DNA of 64,000 nt, taken from Ophioderma brevispina (lineage: Eukaryota > Echinodermata > Ophiuroidea > Amphilepidida > Ophiodermatidae). The stretch is from assembly GCA_023653785.1 (NCBI GenBank), contig JAMKCH010022235.1, forward strand, positions 1-64,000, in the 5' to 3' direction. A program made the position numbers and the translations under genes. Under the pieces are notes generated by a model, which was not told where the DNA came from, did no database searches, and saw only the letters and a list, made by a program, of their open reading frames with translations. This document shows positions 11,904-23,999 of this stretch, one piece after another (the first letter of the stretch is position 1; each line of letters opens with the position of its first letter).

Positions 11904-12429
11904 GACTTAACCTGTAAGGTTCAGATAGGGCAAATTATACCTTGTTTTAATCCTGATGATGTACTCTATTTGTTGGTACATGTACATGTTTTAAGACATT
12001 TTAAAATTTTGACCTTTGTATAAACTTGCCACAACCCGATAACTTAATGTGACAAACATTTTTTAATCCAATATTAAAGGTCCATGGTCCGATTGCTAAT
12101 AGCCTCGTCCCCAGGGACCCCAGAAGTGGTCAAAATTTTGGTATCTGAAGAAAGCTACCTATTTTCTCATTTAGCGTGACCCTGTGAAATCTTAGAGCTC
12201 AAGGATGTTTGGTTTGGATGTTATGAGCATTTTGATGCAATGTCTACTTCAAATGCTTAATAGGTGAAGTGACTGCCTTATGAATTATCCAACAGACCCT
12301 AAAAGTGACTATCACTGGTAGTTTAGCTTCAGTTAGAAGCCATTCAGCAGTGATTTTTGTGATTTCACCAATCAGTAGATGATTCACCTATTTATTTATA
12401 ATATTCGGCATTCACCAGGCAGAACCCAA
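11904..12429. other. Unassigned sequence
   Basis: A TTAAAGGTCCATGG start-like word lies at 12075, but I found no matching end. Nothing else is recognisable. Confidence 0.35.
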
Positions 12430-12658
12430 TATTGCTATGTGCATTAAATTCAATGGATGCCTCCAGAACAGCGGGGAAAGATTTATGGGAAGAAGTCCAA
12501 TTTTAGATGCAGGAGGAAACCGAAGTGCTCGGAGAAAACCTGCGAGGACGAGAATGGATCGGCAACCAAATTCACATATGACACTGACTCGACCGGGAAT
12601 CGAACCCGGGCCGCATTGGTGAAAGGTGAGCTACTCGACCGCCACACCAACTCGCCCT
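12430..12658 (-). mobile_element. tRNA-derived SINE
   Basis: On the minus strand the head reads as a tRNA: A-box-like TGGTGTGGCGG, a loop around CACCTTTCACC and an excellent B box, GGGTTCGATTCCC, at the expected spacing. It is followed by AGTCAGTGTCATATGTG and a tRNA-unrelated body with CCTCGCAGGTTTTCTCC and GGTTTCCTCCTGCATC. The acceptor stem is not complementary at its ends and a body follows directly, so this is a SINE rather than a tRNA gene. The 3' limit near 12430 is approximate. Confidence 0.8.
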
Positions 12659-12805
12659 CCAAAAAAAGTGTCAGATGGGTCAGGTTACAGAAACACCTGT
12701 TGCATAGTGGTAGTCCATATGCCCATAAAATTCAACTAAACTTTGACTGCTTGTTCCAGAACACACTATGACCCAAACAAAGATTATTCTGAGCAATTCT
12801 GGTAT

Positions 12806-13605
12806 ACACTACTGCCCTTCTTTCTTGGTACCAAGTCTCCCTCGCTTGGGAAACTTTAAAATTACTTTTAATCTTTGTGACATTACTCGGGGCCGCTATC
12901 CTGATTCAATCAGCTGCGAGTCCTCACTTGGACCCTTATCCATGAACAGCCAAGCTTGCCCGTAGGCCAAATGATGAAAATGATGAACGATTGCCCAGTT
13001 AAGGCGAGCACGCGATTGGCAATCGACCATCCAATCAGACCGACCAATCACATGCATCATTAGCGGACAAGGTAGCTCAATCATGTAAGCGCTTGACTCC
13101 AGTGTATTGCTCATCCATGTGTATAGGCGTGCGTTCGAGCCCTGTGAGATTCAGCTGTCTTGTAATTTCCCTGGACAAGAAATTAACCGCTTGGTTGTCT
13201 CGATTTACCCATGCGATATTTGGGAAGCCGGTCCTGCCTGCGATGGTTATCTCGATGTATGTTTGCTGATAAGGGAAAGCGCTGATCCCGATCTGCTGCA
13301 TCCCTTGAAATGATGCTACATGGTTTATGGTATGGTTGGGCCACAGTGATCAGCGGCCATTTGTGAAAGCGCTTAGAGGCCAATAGCATAAGGCGCTATA
13401 TAAATCTCTGCTATTATTATTATTTGGCCTACGGGCCAAGAATGATGAACAGCAAGCTTGGCTGTTCATGGACAAGGGTCCAAGGGAGGACTCGCAGCTG
13501 ATGGAATCAGGATAGAGGCCCAGAGTAATGTCACAAAGATTAATAGCAATTTGGTTTCCAAAGAGAAGGAGACTTAGTCCCAAGTAAGGGCAGTAGTGAC
13601 ATTAT
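12806..13605. repeat. Inverted repeat with about 170-bp arms around a SINE
   Basis: The left arm (12806-12970) holds ACTACTGCCCTT, CTTTGTGACATTACTC, TCAGCTGCGAGTCCTC, CATGAACAGCCAAGCTTG and CCCGTAGGCCAAAT. The right arm (13430-13605) carries the same words in reverse complement and order. The arms are roughly 85-90 percent alike. Between them lies a tRNA-derived SINE. This could be a foldback transposon or two inverted copies of one repeat. Confidence 0.85.
13060..13432 (+). mobile_element. tRNA-derived SINE with a GCGCTATATAAAT tail
   Basis: The head holds A-box-like GGTAGCTCAATCATG with AGCGCTTGACTCCAGTG and B-box-like GCGTTCGAGCCC. The body includes CTTGTAATTTCCCTGGACAAG. The tail has AAGCGCTTAGAGG, then GGCGCTATATAAATC and (ATT)n ending at 13431. 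This tail type is shared by many invertebrate SINEs and by the LINEs that mobilise them; a related tail is at 49.76-49.81 kb here. Confidence 0.8.
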
Positions 13606-14572
13606 GACAGTGTATGTGTAATGTGTAGAAGCAGTTAGTTTCTATTAACACTCGAAAGAAATAAATGTTTGTAAAAGTAGGAGGGAGTTTTCCTCCTATA
13701 CAAGGTGATATACCCAAGTAAAATTTAATTGTTCAGTTTGAACACTGGTATATAACCAAGAAAATGTTGTCGGGTTCATAGTTTTGAACACTGAGTAAAA
13801 TAAAGGCCTTCAACCGTTTAACTAAAACCAAGATACAGGTTTTTTTTTTTTTCCTCCCTCCCCCAGCTTTAAAGGGTTTACGGAATAAAGCATAGCATGT
13901 CAGACATTTAGTGTCAAGTTGTCAACAGAGGATTTTCCAAGTTAGGAAAATTCTCTCTCTCTCTCTCACCAAGCAGATCAAAATAGATTCAAAGCAAGTC
14001 CGGCTTGATACAGATACCGTCTGTGCCCCTCATTTATTTACAATCCACATTTAAATGTGTACACGTCCCAGCACTAGTATTACTATATATAATCTAGTTG
14101 TTTGATTCAAGGATGCTTATAGTCATTACAGCTATCATCTTTTTTAACATGTATTTGCAAAATGAGCTTTTTGGAGACATTTTCAACTATATTAAATTTG
14201 ATGCTGAAATTTGGTAGAATCTTGGTGCTGGCAAATCTCCCAAATTTTTGATTTATAATACATACTGTTTCACAGTAACTGTGTATGCAGTTGGAAGGCC
14301 ACTCTTTTCAAACATGCCAACTAACAGGAACATGTGAATTGTTATATACTGTCAGTTCTATGGACGGAAGCTGGCTTCCACAGCTTAAAATACATGGGGC
14401 TACAAAACGAAAAATATATCACTTATATTTTATGTCATATTAAATTCATATACTCAATATAAGCCGGGGGAAAAGTTCTATATGTAACACTCCCCCCCCC
14501 AAATTAATTTATCTGGAAACTTTTTAATTTATGACCTAACCCCAACAATTAATTTTAAAGGAAAAAAAAAAA
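13606..14572. other. Unassigned sequence with microsatellites
   Basis: It contains a poly-T run at about 13840-13851, (CT)n at 13951-13968 and a poly-C run near 14494-14503. No gene was seen. Confidence 0.4.
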
Positions 14573-14830
14573 GCAAGTAAACTTGCATCTCCCCTTGGCA
14601 AGATGGTAGTAGGATGGTACATGACCTCAGATGACCTGTGACCTTGGTCATGACCTTTGACATCATCCACATATGATCGAACCCCTATTGCACCTGAAAT
14701 CGGACTAACTTTTCAAAAGACGACTGAAAAACGAAAACCTAACCAAGCTGGATGGCACATACATATATATGCGCTCTCGCAAATCCCCTGCTTTTTAGCC
14801 ATGGGAATAAAAGGAAAATTTGAAGGGGGG
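14573..14830 (+). repeat. Dispersed repeat G, copy 1
   Basis: GCAAGTAAACTTGCATCTCC and CTTGGCAAGATGG start a unit that also appears at 22.49 kb. It continues with TGACCTGTGACCTTGG, TGACCTTTGACATCA, ACCCCTATTGCACC, ATCGGACT and AAACCTAACCAA in the same order as copy 2. The half-sites are variants of AGGTCA, with no exact DR1 in this copy. Confidence 0.75.
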
Positions 14831-14869
14831 GGGCAAATATTGCACTGTTGGCAATTCCTGTAATGTCTT

Positions 14870-16539
14870 ATATTGTCTCTGAAATTTCAGCTGAATCTCT
14901 ACACACCATTTACAAATAATTCCTAACAGATGTTTGTAACAAACAAAGAAAGATCCAATCAATCTGAACCGTTGTCCTAAAGCAATTCATGTACCCTACT
15001 AATCTACATGCAAATTTGTCTGAAGAAATTGTAATTTTGTTATTTTCTGTACAGCAGGGTGGTCTATGAGACATGGGAAACAAGCAATTGATCAGGAATG
15101 CAGCTAAATTTTAACTCCAGTCATTCAAAGAAAATGTCCAAAGGTAGTATTTAAGGGGCCTTTGCAGTGGAGAAAAGACACAACAAAACCGACCTTGTAA
15201 ACAGGAATGCATTGCACAATTGTGTTGGCTGTACGTTCTACCAAAATGGCCAGCTTGCTGATTGATTACTTTTTCTTAGACCTGGCAGTAGGCGAGTTCC
15301 TGCAGCTCTACCACCATCATACCACCATCTACCAGTGTCATTTCTTTCCTGTAATTGCTTCAATCATTAAACAATCTGCTCACTTAAGGAGGACCGCAAC
15401 CAGATCTCAATCGCTTCTCCATTTAGCTGTGAAGTTATCAGTTGACGTAGCTCTTGATGTGCAGCTGATTCTTCTGTTGGGAAGCAAACGGGAATCAACA
15501 GAACATTCCTAATTACCTTTTTCGATGGTTTTCAGATCAGACAAATCGCTGTTATTAGTTCAGGCTACAGACCTAAGTGACCTATGTATTTATTGTTATA
15601 TATATATATATATAGTTCATAATCCAAGTTAGGTTAAAACCATCCAATAGGAAAAGTGCTAACCATTTAAGGGAGCAGTATATTGGTTTAAGGGACTCAT
15701 GAAATATTATACTTTTGTCTTACAGTAGTTTAGTAAGGGCCGAAGGCCTCACTCCTCAGAGACCAAATGCAGGAATGAGATAAAATTACCTTACACATAC
15801 CAGTGGATATCATGAACAGGACTGATAAACAAGTGAAAAAAAGGATTATCTAAATACAATTGAAAACAAGACATAGTACATGTAGACTTGATCCATAATA
15901 GTACCATAATACTTTATAATACTACAGCTCTAAAGGTAATCCAAAAAAGAATAGTCAATTAAGGGAGTCAATTGGTGACTTCTGGAAATCAAATCAATTG
16001 TGAATTATTGTGATTACACAGTAAAGTTTCCCGTCTATGGCCGACAAAAGCACTCACAAGTTCTTCCTTTTGTAAGGGAAGACTATTGGTTTGAAAATGA
16101 TGAAATATTTCTTTTGTGCACAGGTTGCCCATTTTTGCCTCGAAGTTGAGTGTTGAGTACGGTTCTCTTTGCTTACAATTTTCAACTTTACTAGAATAAG
16201 GTACCATTTTGTCTTTAATTTCCAGATATATTCACTAACTAAGGAGTTGTCGAGTTCCTATGTTGTTTATGTTTGAGCTTGAAGTATGTCCGGCATATCG
16301 CGACTTCTTAAAGCTGTTTCTGTGAGCCGATTATAAGTTTCTATCCCCATGTGTCCTGTCTTGTCACAGTGGCTTGGTAAATTATGCCTCTAGTGAGACA
16401 TGATAGACCGTCAGCCCAGAAAGCTTTGATCAAACAATTTCCTAAATTAACTTAAAAATGTAATTACAATATTCAAATTTAAAAATCATAACTTTTGAAC
16501 ACTATTGGAAAGTCTGCCGGAGCCCTTGTGGGTAGCCCC
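14870..16539. other. Unassigned sequence
   Basis: It includes a (TA)n microsatellite at about 15597-15614. The short frames (15207-15512 plus, 15989-16207 minus) show no recognisable domain. Confidence 0.4.
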
Positions 16540-16985
16540 AGGAGAGGGGTCAAGTTACTAGGGGGTCAAAAGAGGGGAAGGGACAAAAAAGGGAAAGAGA
16601 GAGGCAAAAATGGGAGGTGGGAGGGGGATAAAGGAGGAAAAAAGGAAAGGGGTGCGAAAATGGGGGGGGGGAGGCAGGGAAAAGGAAAACACAAAATAAA
16701 AAAAAAATAATACCCCCAAAACCCTCCCCCAAAAGAACCCCCCCCGCCCCAAAAAAAAAAAAAAAAAACCCTCTGTGAGGAGAGGGGGGGAAAAGAGGCG
16801 AAAAGGCAGGGGGGAGGCAAGAAAGGCAACAGGGGAAGACAAAAAGAGGGCAGGGAGGAAAAAAGTTAGGGAAAGAAAAAAAAAAAAAACAAAAAAACTA
16901 AAAAAAAAAAGACACAAAAAAAACCCCCCCCCCCCCCCCCTCCCATAAAACGGGGGAGGGGGGGGAGATTTTTTTTTTTTAAAAA
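16540..16985. repeat. G/A-rich low-complexity tract with homopolymers
   Basis: About 445 bases are dominated by GGGA/AAAG words on the plus strand, with long A, C, G and T runs including C runs at 16740-16745 and 16923-16940 and T/A runs at 16971-16993. The overlapping minus-strand frames rich in F, P and S are composition artefacts. Homopolymer lengths here should be treated as uncertain. Confidence 0.85.
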
Positions 16986-17552
16986 AAAAAAAACATAGTT
17001 AATGATATTGATTCAAAATATGTTTTTATTTGCCTAGGGTTGGTTCCTTTCATAGGGAGGGGTAAAGTCCCGTCCCCATAGAGTCCTACAAGGAATTTTT
17101 TACCCCTTCCTTTATAACAACAAGGAAGCCGAAAGGGGCAAAAGGCATTCATATTTGATTCAGTACATTAAACATTTAAAAAAACTATTTTTAAAACAAA
17201 TTGGGTATTGCAACGGGTGACCTTTCTGAAAAAACAAAGGACCTTTAGCTATTTCCCAAATATTGGAAAGGAAGCACCACAAGCGTGTGACCCAATTGAC
17301 TTTTTTATCCTGACTTACCTAAGGAAAATTTGAGCTATATTATATTAGATTTAGAGCAGTTAAACATTGACCCCCATAGTAACTTTACCCTCTCTAGGGC
17401 TACACGCAAAAACGGGTCCCCGGCAGACTTTCATATTTGCAAAAGTTATATTTCTCGACATTTTCCGTGTTCAGGTATTGGTATCGGTTGTCTAACCAAA
17501 ACCTCTGGGCTGATGCTATAAATTCCTTTCAAGAGGACACTCTGTTTCACAT
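16986..17552. other. Unassigned sequence
   Basis: No recognisable feature. It lies downstream, in the element's orientation, of the Penelope-like fragment. Confidence 0.35.
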
Positions 17553-17585
<33 letters not shown>

Positions 17586-18565
17586 ATATATAGTATAAAG
17601 TAGAACAGAGAGAATGACAGTCACACGGACTTTTTTCGTGCAAAACTGCAGTTTCAATTTATAAATATCCTCAGGTGCAGAGTGTCTCCTTTTATTCAAA
17701 AAGGAAACATTTAAAAAAAGAAAACGTATGCGTTGGTGTGCGTACGGAAACGTTTATGCGTACGCCTGATACCAACGCGTAATAAGTTACGCTGAGAGTG
17801 GAATACGCATATAACTTAACAGGTGTTAGAAGACATAATGAGACAAAGTAAATACAAATTAAATACCCATGTTAAGAGCAGTTTGAGACAGAAATAAGAA
17901 GGATTTTCCGCCGCTAAATTTATTTTGTTGATCTGCTTTCACCTTGTAAAGGGGTGCGACGGTGAATTTGGGCAGCGTCCCATGATTGAGTGCACACTCG
18001 TCAATAGGTTGGCTGAGTTTAATTTGACGGGTACTGGGCTCCCTTATTTGTTGCTTATGAACTCGTCGAGAATTAAGCTGATCACCAGTTTGGCCAATGT
18101 AGTGTTCTTACATCCCAGTAAATGTATTACATAAATGAGATTTTGCTTTTGAGCAATTCATTGGATATCTTATTTCAAAACATTTGTTGTTATTGAAAGT
18201 AACACTACGGAGCATTCAAACGATATGCTTACCGTGCCACAATTGTTTTTATCATACATTGGTACTACCACCTTTTTGGTTAGGGTTAGGGCGGGCTCTG
18301 TAAAATTTTCTTGAGGTTGGAGTTTGAGTTTGCTCATGATTAGATAGTATTTTTCAGAATGCGAGAGAAGTTTTTCGCTGGCTGTGAGCATGTGGATAGA
18401 TCCTTAACACTTTCCAAGATGTGACTGTTGGATTGTGCGGTGGCAAAAGTAAGAATCCCTTTGTTAACCTGTGTTGTGGAATTGGGAAGGAGGTCTCTCT
18501 TTTGATATTAGAGCTTTCTACGATACTCTTTCAACAATAGTTAAAGGGTAATGTTGTTTAATAGA
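17553..18565 (-). pseudogene. Penelope-like retroelement 3' end with GIY-YIG endonuclease remnant
   Basis: On the minus strand, frames broken by indels give in order: KALISKERPP, AKNFSRILKNT, LKKIL, a RARPNPNQKGGST-like motif, a CFEIRYPMNCSKAKSHLCNT linker, then HYIGQTGDQLNSRR, HKQQIREPSTRQIKLSQPID and FTVAPLYKV. Penelope-like elements have a Cys-containing linker (often MTCSSKNVIY) followed by a GIY-YIG nuclease with YIGQTGD, R..VH..QIRDPSTRQ and a final FPFYK. A non-coding tail runs down to a (TA)n microsatellite at 17553-17595. The RT domain is absent, so the copy is 5'-truncated. Confidence 0.8.
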
Positions 18566-18718
18566 ACTGTGTTGATCGAGGATTGGAGAAGTTGACATGA
18601 GAGTGTGAAGACGTGAATGATGTAGCGCAATAAAGGTTTACATTAAATAATAATATTAGCGGTGATATCTGCTCTACCTTGAGTTACTTCTACAATGTAA
18701 CACTACAGTTTAGATATA

Positions 18719-18742
18719 GTATATATATATATATATCATATA
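18719..18742. repeat. (TA)n microsatellite
   Basis: A short TA run lies about 150 bases beyond the 5' end of the Penelope-like fragment; a second (TA)n marks the fragment's other end at 17553-17595. Confidence 0.9.
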
Positions 18743-18984
18743 TCCTACGCAGGGCGACTTTCTAGTCATAAAACATAGACTTTTACGTTGGGCGAAATTT
18801 GTTCGCCTTAAGTATCTTTTTGTTTGCGCTTTATTCCGTCAAAGAAGTGAAATTACTTTATTGCAAAATGAGAGATAATATCATTAGCTAACAAAAGCTA
18901 TGAAATTAATTAATTAGCATATTAAGAAAGGTGCATTATAGACTAATTGGATTATTAAATTTTCCCACTATGGTTCAATCTAGT

Positions 18985-19300
18985 CATATATTATTGTATA
19001 TGTGTTTTTCACGGTTTCATAGAACCAGTTTTTCGCTTGGATCCGAAATCGAGGATGCCAGATGAAACAACCTTGAGCATTAGGACGAACGCAACACATC
19101 CAAAATGGCAACCAAAACACTAAAAAACTCATCTGTTAATTGCTCAAAACTCGTAATTTATTTTGCCTGTCCAGTTAAAACAACCATTGTGACCAATTAC
19201 ATAGGATTCAATACCACCTAATAGAAATTCAATATGGCTGCCAAACAATTAAACATCTTATATTTATTACTTTCTTGGACCGTTAGAATGGTAACTTGGT
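18985..19300 (+). repeat. Dispersed repeat L, copy 1
   Basis: Words including AGAACCAGTTTTTCGC, GGATGCCAGA, ACCTTGAGCATT, AAAATGGC.ACCAAAACAC and GTTAAAACA recur in reverse complement at 21880-22215 in the matching order. Further A(A)GATGGC/AAATGGCTGCC words continue on both sides. Non-coding; family not recognised. Confidence 0.6.
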
Positions 19301-19616
19301 ATACATGTATATACGTTATGCTGTCGTAATCGATATGTTGATTGAGACCATTGAGATAACTTTCAAGAATTTGATAATCAAATCACTTAACCATTCAAGA
19401 TTTGGCTCCAAAATGGACAAAATCCATTACTACATACAGTCAGTATGCAGCGATTGGGCAAGTCGTTTTGCCTTTCTAACCCTGAATAAAATGGCTGGAG
19501 TTTCAATTCGACCAACGGGACAAAACGTTTCGTCAAAGAAAGAAAACTATAATTTACATGGGAGATGATATAATTATGCTGTTTTTTGATGATCCCATAT
19601 ATTGTTTGGACTAGAC

Positions 19617-19974
19617 TTAAAGCCGGGACTCAGAGATTCTGAGGAGGGCGCCCCTCAATTTCCAAAAAAATTGGTTTGTTACATGTAACATATGCTTGTC
19701 CCATATACTAATCACTGTGTTAAATTGCTAGCTTAATCGAATTCCTTCATATAGAAAATCACAAATTTGTTTAAAAATTCCGGGATCCGGAATTTTTGTT
19801 ATACACCAGTATCTTGGAGTAATACTACACATAATGGTTTAATGCATAAAAACGAAAAATCCGATTCATCTCAAATTTCGGATTGCATTTTAGGTTATAT
19901 CTTTAGTTTATTTGACGATTTTTCATTATTACACAAAAATAATATATTTCGAAATCTCTGAGTCAGAACTTTAA
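19617..19974 (+). mobile_element. TTAA-type MITE, family C, copy 1
   Basis: The left end TTAAAGCCGGGACTCAGAGATT and the right end AAATCTCTGAGTCAGAACTTTAA are inverted repeats with TTAA at both edges. The 358-base element matches the reverse complement of 23401-23781, sharing GCGCCCCTCAATTTCC-like, CTAATCACTG and GGATCCGGAATTT words. No ORF. Confidence 0.85.
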
Positions 19975-21004
19975 TAGAGATAAAACATCAATAAATGACA
20001 TTAATATATGGTTCAAACATGCGAAACGGTAACGGAAAATGGCACACAAAATTTAAAAAATACCGCCTGATTTAAATGGATTTTTAAAACGTGGGACTAC
20101 CAGCCCTTAATAAAGTGACATAAAGTGATAATGTACAGTATTATTGACATAAATCTTGGGGGTCAACTAATAAACTACAGCTTTGCCGGTTCAAGCGAAT
20201 GAAAATAAAACAAAGTTTTATAATGTAATGTTGGTTCACGTATGAATGTCGGTTTTGTTGCAGGACAGAGTATGGACTTCAGTCTCACACGAATTGTATT
20301 CAGCAATGCCATTGTCTCCTTTACGTTTTCACTCAAACGATTGTAAGAAATGGTTCCTTGAGGCACGTAACCACGGATGGGATATTGCACACAAAACGAG
20401 GTTGCACGAATTAAAATGCTACAGATTTGCGGCATTGGTTTCATAATGAGGTACCTCCATAGTCTCAAGAAAAATTTTACCTGAATTCCGTTTAAACGCA
20501 AACAGTTTTCTGGCCAGAAAAATCAACTGGTCCGTTCATTTAGATATGAAATGAAAGCTGAAACTATACTTGCAACAAAAATGGCCTTCCGTAGTTATTG
20601 GTTCAGAGTCTTGCCCGGTAAAGCGAATGGTTAAAGAACTGGTTACTTTTAAAGTTTGAAAAACAATAACAATGTATAAAATGCCGACCTAAAATCACTA
20701 AAAAATGAAATTAGTCAAAAAAATTTTTTTTTGTTTCGGTATGAACGTATTCGTAAAATACACAGAAATCTCATGCCTTGCCATCTTCCTTCGCACCGGC
20801 TAATATGGGAAGATTTTGGGTTAAAAAACTATGTTGTATAGCGGCCCGGACTTCTGTCTCGAACAGAGCTGACATACTACGATCGCGATTGTATCGGGTT
20901 AGAAAATCGACGAAATGTGTACTGAAGCATTAACGCTGCAGACTGACTGCATATAGCCAAGAACTGTAATGTTTGTGTTTATCACTATAACTCATTCAGA
21001 GCAG
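19975..21004. other. Unassigned sequence
   Basis: No recognisable feature. A minus-strand frame of 108 codons at 20175-20501 shows no domain. Confidence 0.4.
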
Positions 21005-21346
21005 TTAAAGGTGGGTGTTCCGATTTATGTGTATCTTGTTCTCCACTTGATATGAGCCTGGCACCTGCATACACTTACCATCAAGTATCGTGGGAAACGA
21101 ACTTGCGGTTTTGATAATAGACGCGATAATGTACATTGCAAGGCCCTATTCATTACTGTGCTAATATTGATGGTTAACCACTAAAACGACAGTTTTTTGT
21201 TTATATCTTTGCAAAGAAGTGGATTTGGAAGCTTAAATTTCAGGACGATAATGCGAAAAATATGGCCTTTCATCTGATATCAAAATTTATACTACTTCCG
21301 GTTAAATCAGGGGGGTCCCAGAGGCAATCGGAACAAGCACCTTTAA
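21005..21346 (+). mobile_element. TTAA-type MITE, family A, copy 2 (uninterrupted)
   Basis: The start TTAAAGGTGGGTGTTCCGAT and the end ATCGGAACAAGCACCTTTAA are inverted. Internal words are TTGATATGAGCCTGGCACC, AACTTGCGGTTTTGAT, GGTTAACCA, GTTTATATCTTTG, GGCCTTTCATCTGATATCAA and ACTACTTCCGG. This is the reference for the split copy at 9737-11329. Confidence 0.9.
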
Positions 21347-22485
21347 GATATCATAACATGATCAAAGTGATTGATATCTGCAAGATGGCATTCAATATGG
21401 CTACAAATGTCAGTCAGTAAAGGCCAGTAATTCATTCAGGCTGTAGGCTAAATATATATTTGTTGTGGTTTTTGATTGGATTATCACTACCAAAAACCCT
21501 AGTAAGGCTATCTTAAGTGTCATTGAGTTGTTATTCATCAAATATATCAATATGGATGCCAATGGACACCTAAAACCTACCAAATCCAAAGAGACACATA
21601 TCTCTAGACTATTAGTGATCAGATTTTTCGCCGCTAAGTGTGTGTCATTTCCAGCCATATTGGATACCCATCTTGGATGAAATCTTGCATATATAGATTG
21701 CTCTGATTACCTAATGATATGTAAACTGATCTGATTGACTTACACAAACATTCCAGTACTAAATTAGACACATTTATCAATTATAGCCATTTTAGAGTAT
21801 CGGAAGCCATCTTGGTTGCTACAGTGAAGGAATTTCTAATCACATTTTTAAAAAATATTTCTTATGGTTTTAATTAATTTCTTTACTGTCAAAACACTAG
21901 GATAGATACCAAATTACCAAACTGCAATCAAAAGTAGATCACGATCAGACACTTTATAGGCCTCCATATTGAATTGAATTGATTGCGTGGTTACAGAATC
22001 TTATGTTAATTTGGTCATAATGAATGTTTTAACAGGGCAGGCTGAAAATTAAAACTTGAGTGAACAACATATGAATGCCTTGTGTTTTGGTGGCCATTTT
22101 TGCTTTTTTGCGTTTCTACAAAAATGCTCAAGGTTTACCGTCTGGCATCCATCGGATTCAGAATCAGCATAAAAAACTGGTCTAGAAACCATTGAAAAAC
22201 ATATATAAAACAAGGTTGATATTAGTTATCAATGTATCTGTAGCCTGGACTATATCCCTTTAATAATGCATGTACAAGAATATATGTGCAGGGTTAACAT
22301 TTTTACAACAGACATACACACAGACTCGCATACCAAAGTAACAAGAGGTATATGTGCCAGCCTGCATGCAGTCAACACAAAATGATTCAAACTCCCCATA
22401 TGACTCACTCCTCCAGGATCAATGAGCAAGTTTGCTTCATGCATATTTGGAGGATTAAGCATTTTGAACATTTCAAAATTTAAAA
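21347..22485. other. Sparse sequence including repeat L, copy 2
   Basis: 21880-22215 is the inverted partner of 18985-19300. The rest has scattered AAGATGGC/CAATATGGC words and no gene. Confidence 0.5.
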
Positions 22486-22970
22486 AAATACAGCAAGTAA
22501 ACTTGCGCGATCTCCCTGGCAAGATGGCAGTATACACAAGGTGGTTAGTTGGCACAGTTGACCTTTGACCTTGGTATGTGACCTTTGACCTCAACAACAT
22601 ATGAAGGAACCCGTATTGCACCTTCGACCCAAGTTAGGTTGTAATCGGACTTAAACTTTTCAAAGACGACCAGAAAAACTAACCAAACTGGAACATGACC
22701 TCAGTTGACCTTTGACCTTGGTCCATGACTTTTGACATCATTCCAAACATATGGAGGAAACCCTATTGCACCTCAACCCAAGTCTGGTTTTAAATCGGAC
22801 TTAAAACGTTTCGAAAGGGACGCGAAAAGAGAAGGGAAAAACGAAACCTAAACCAAACTGGAACACACATACCTAAAACATAATACATACTACATACATA
22901 CATACAGTAATTACGGACATGCGCACTCTTGCAATACCCCCTCTGCTTCAAGCCAGGGGGATAATAATGA
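22486..22970 (+). repeat. Dispersed repeat G, copy 2, with three exact DR1 motifs
   Basis: The copy opens CAGCAAGTAAACTTGCGC and TCTCCCTGGCAAGATGG as in copy 1. It contains the head-to-tail motif TGACCTTTGACCT (reverse complement AGGTCAAAGGTCA) exactly at 22559, 22579 and 22706. The block TGACCTTTGACCTTGG...ATATG.AGGAA..C.TATTGCACC...ATCGGACTTAAA is itself present twice, so part of the unit is tandemly duplicated. It ends near CTTGCAATACCCCCTCTGC. AGGTCAAAGGTCA is the classic DR1 site of RXR-partner and HNF4-type nuclear receptors; function here is untested. Confidence 0.85.
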
Positions 22971-22974
22971 CGCT

Positions 22975-23123
22975 GGGGCCCTTTCACAACGACTTACAAT
23001 AGATTGTAAGTTTGAGTATCAAGCGACTCATTCAAGTGCTTTGTAAGTTCAAATTTCATGATCGAGTTACGCTTGGTAAATCAAACTTACAATCGATCAC
23101 AAGTCTTTGTGAAAAGTGCCCCC
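22975..23123. mobile_element. Palindromic MITE
   Basis: GGGGCCCTTTCACAACGACT at the left and AGTCTTTGTGAAAAGTGCCCC at the right are inverted, and the pairing continues inward through TTACAAT.GATTGTAAGTTTGA. At 149 bases the element is almost entirely arms. It has no coding capacity. Confidence 0.85.
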
Positions 23124-23400
23124 TGAGCATTTCTGACCCCTTATATCCCCTTGTAAACATATGAAAGCAACTATACCTTGGGGAAGCTCTTCCACCTTTC
23201 ATCCTCCCCAATTTGCTGTTGTAATCACCTGTTCAGTTACCTCCACAGGTTCCTTGGTTTGTCATATTCAGCCACTGCAAAGCAAGTGAGAGTTTTCAGT
23301 TACGACTTACAAACGGACACCAAAAAAAGGTGAGCTGTCAATTGTGGTATGATATGGACAGACTGCGGGGGTTGTAGGTAATCAAGGTAGTTCTTCACCC

Positions 23401-23781
23401 CTAAAAGTCTGACTCAGAGATTTCGAAATATTAATTTTTTGTGTAAATAAGGAAAAAATAGTCAACTAGGAACTAAAGATAGTTAGTTAACCTATAAAAA
23501 AATGACCAATTCCGAAATTTGAGATGAATCGGAGTTTTCGTTTGATGCAGTAGTAAACATTTTATGTGTAGTACAACGTCCCATAGGATTATGGTATAAC
23601 AAAATTCGGATCCGGAATTTATAACAAGTTGTGATTTCTATATGAAGGAATTCGATTAAGCTTAGCAATTTCAACCAGTGATTAGTATATGGGGACAAGC
23701 ATTATGTCCATTGACAAAAAAAACACGTTTTTTTTTTGGAAATTGGGGGCGCCCTCATCAGGAATCTTGAGTCGGCCTTAA
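23401..23781 (-). mobile_element. TTAA-type MITE, family C, copy 2
   Basis: This is the reverse complement of 19617-19974, sharing GACTCAGAGATTTCGAAATA, GGATCCGGAATTT, TATATGAAGGAATTCGATTAAGC and GGGGGCGCCCTC-like words. The element's left end reads TTAAGGCCGACTCAAGATTCC on the minus strand. The other terminus is slightly eroded (CTAA). Confidence 0.85.
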
Positions 23782-23999
23782 GAGACCCAGAGAAGGGGCA
23801 CAGATGACCGTTAACCAGAGCATATAATGATGCTGTACCTATAGTATTTTTATTTGTGGAACTGATGTAGAATTAGATTTTAAAGCCAAATGCTGTATTG
23901 GCCCAACTTTGTAACAGAACCAAGAATGCACCCCTGGGCCTACATGTGATCTTAATTTTATTGAGTAGATATTCCTTCACCAAGTTAGGAAGCATATTT

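Noticed and set aside
12585..12658. tRNA gene on the minus strand
   Set aside because: Good A and B boxes but no proper acceptor stem, and a SINE body follows directly.
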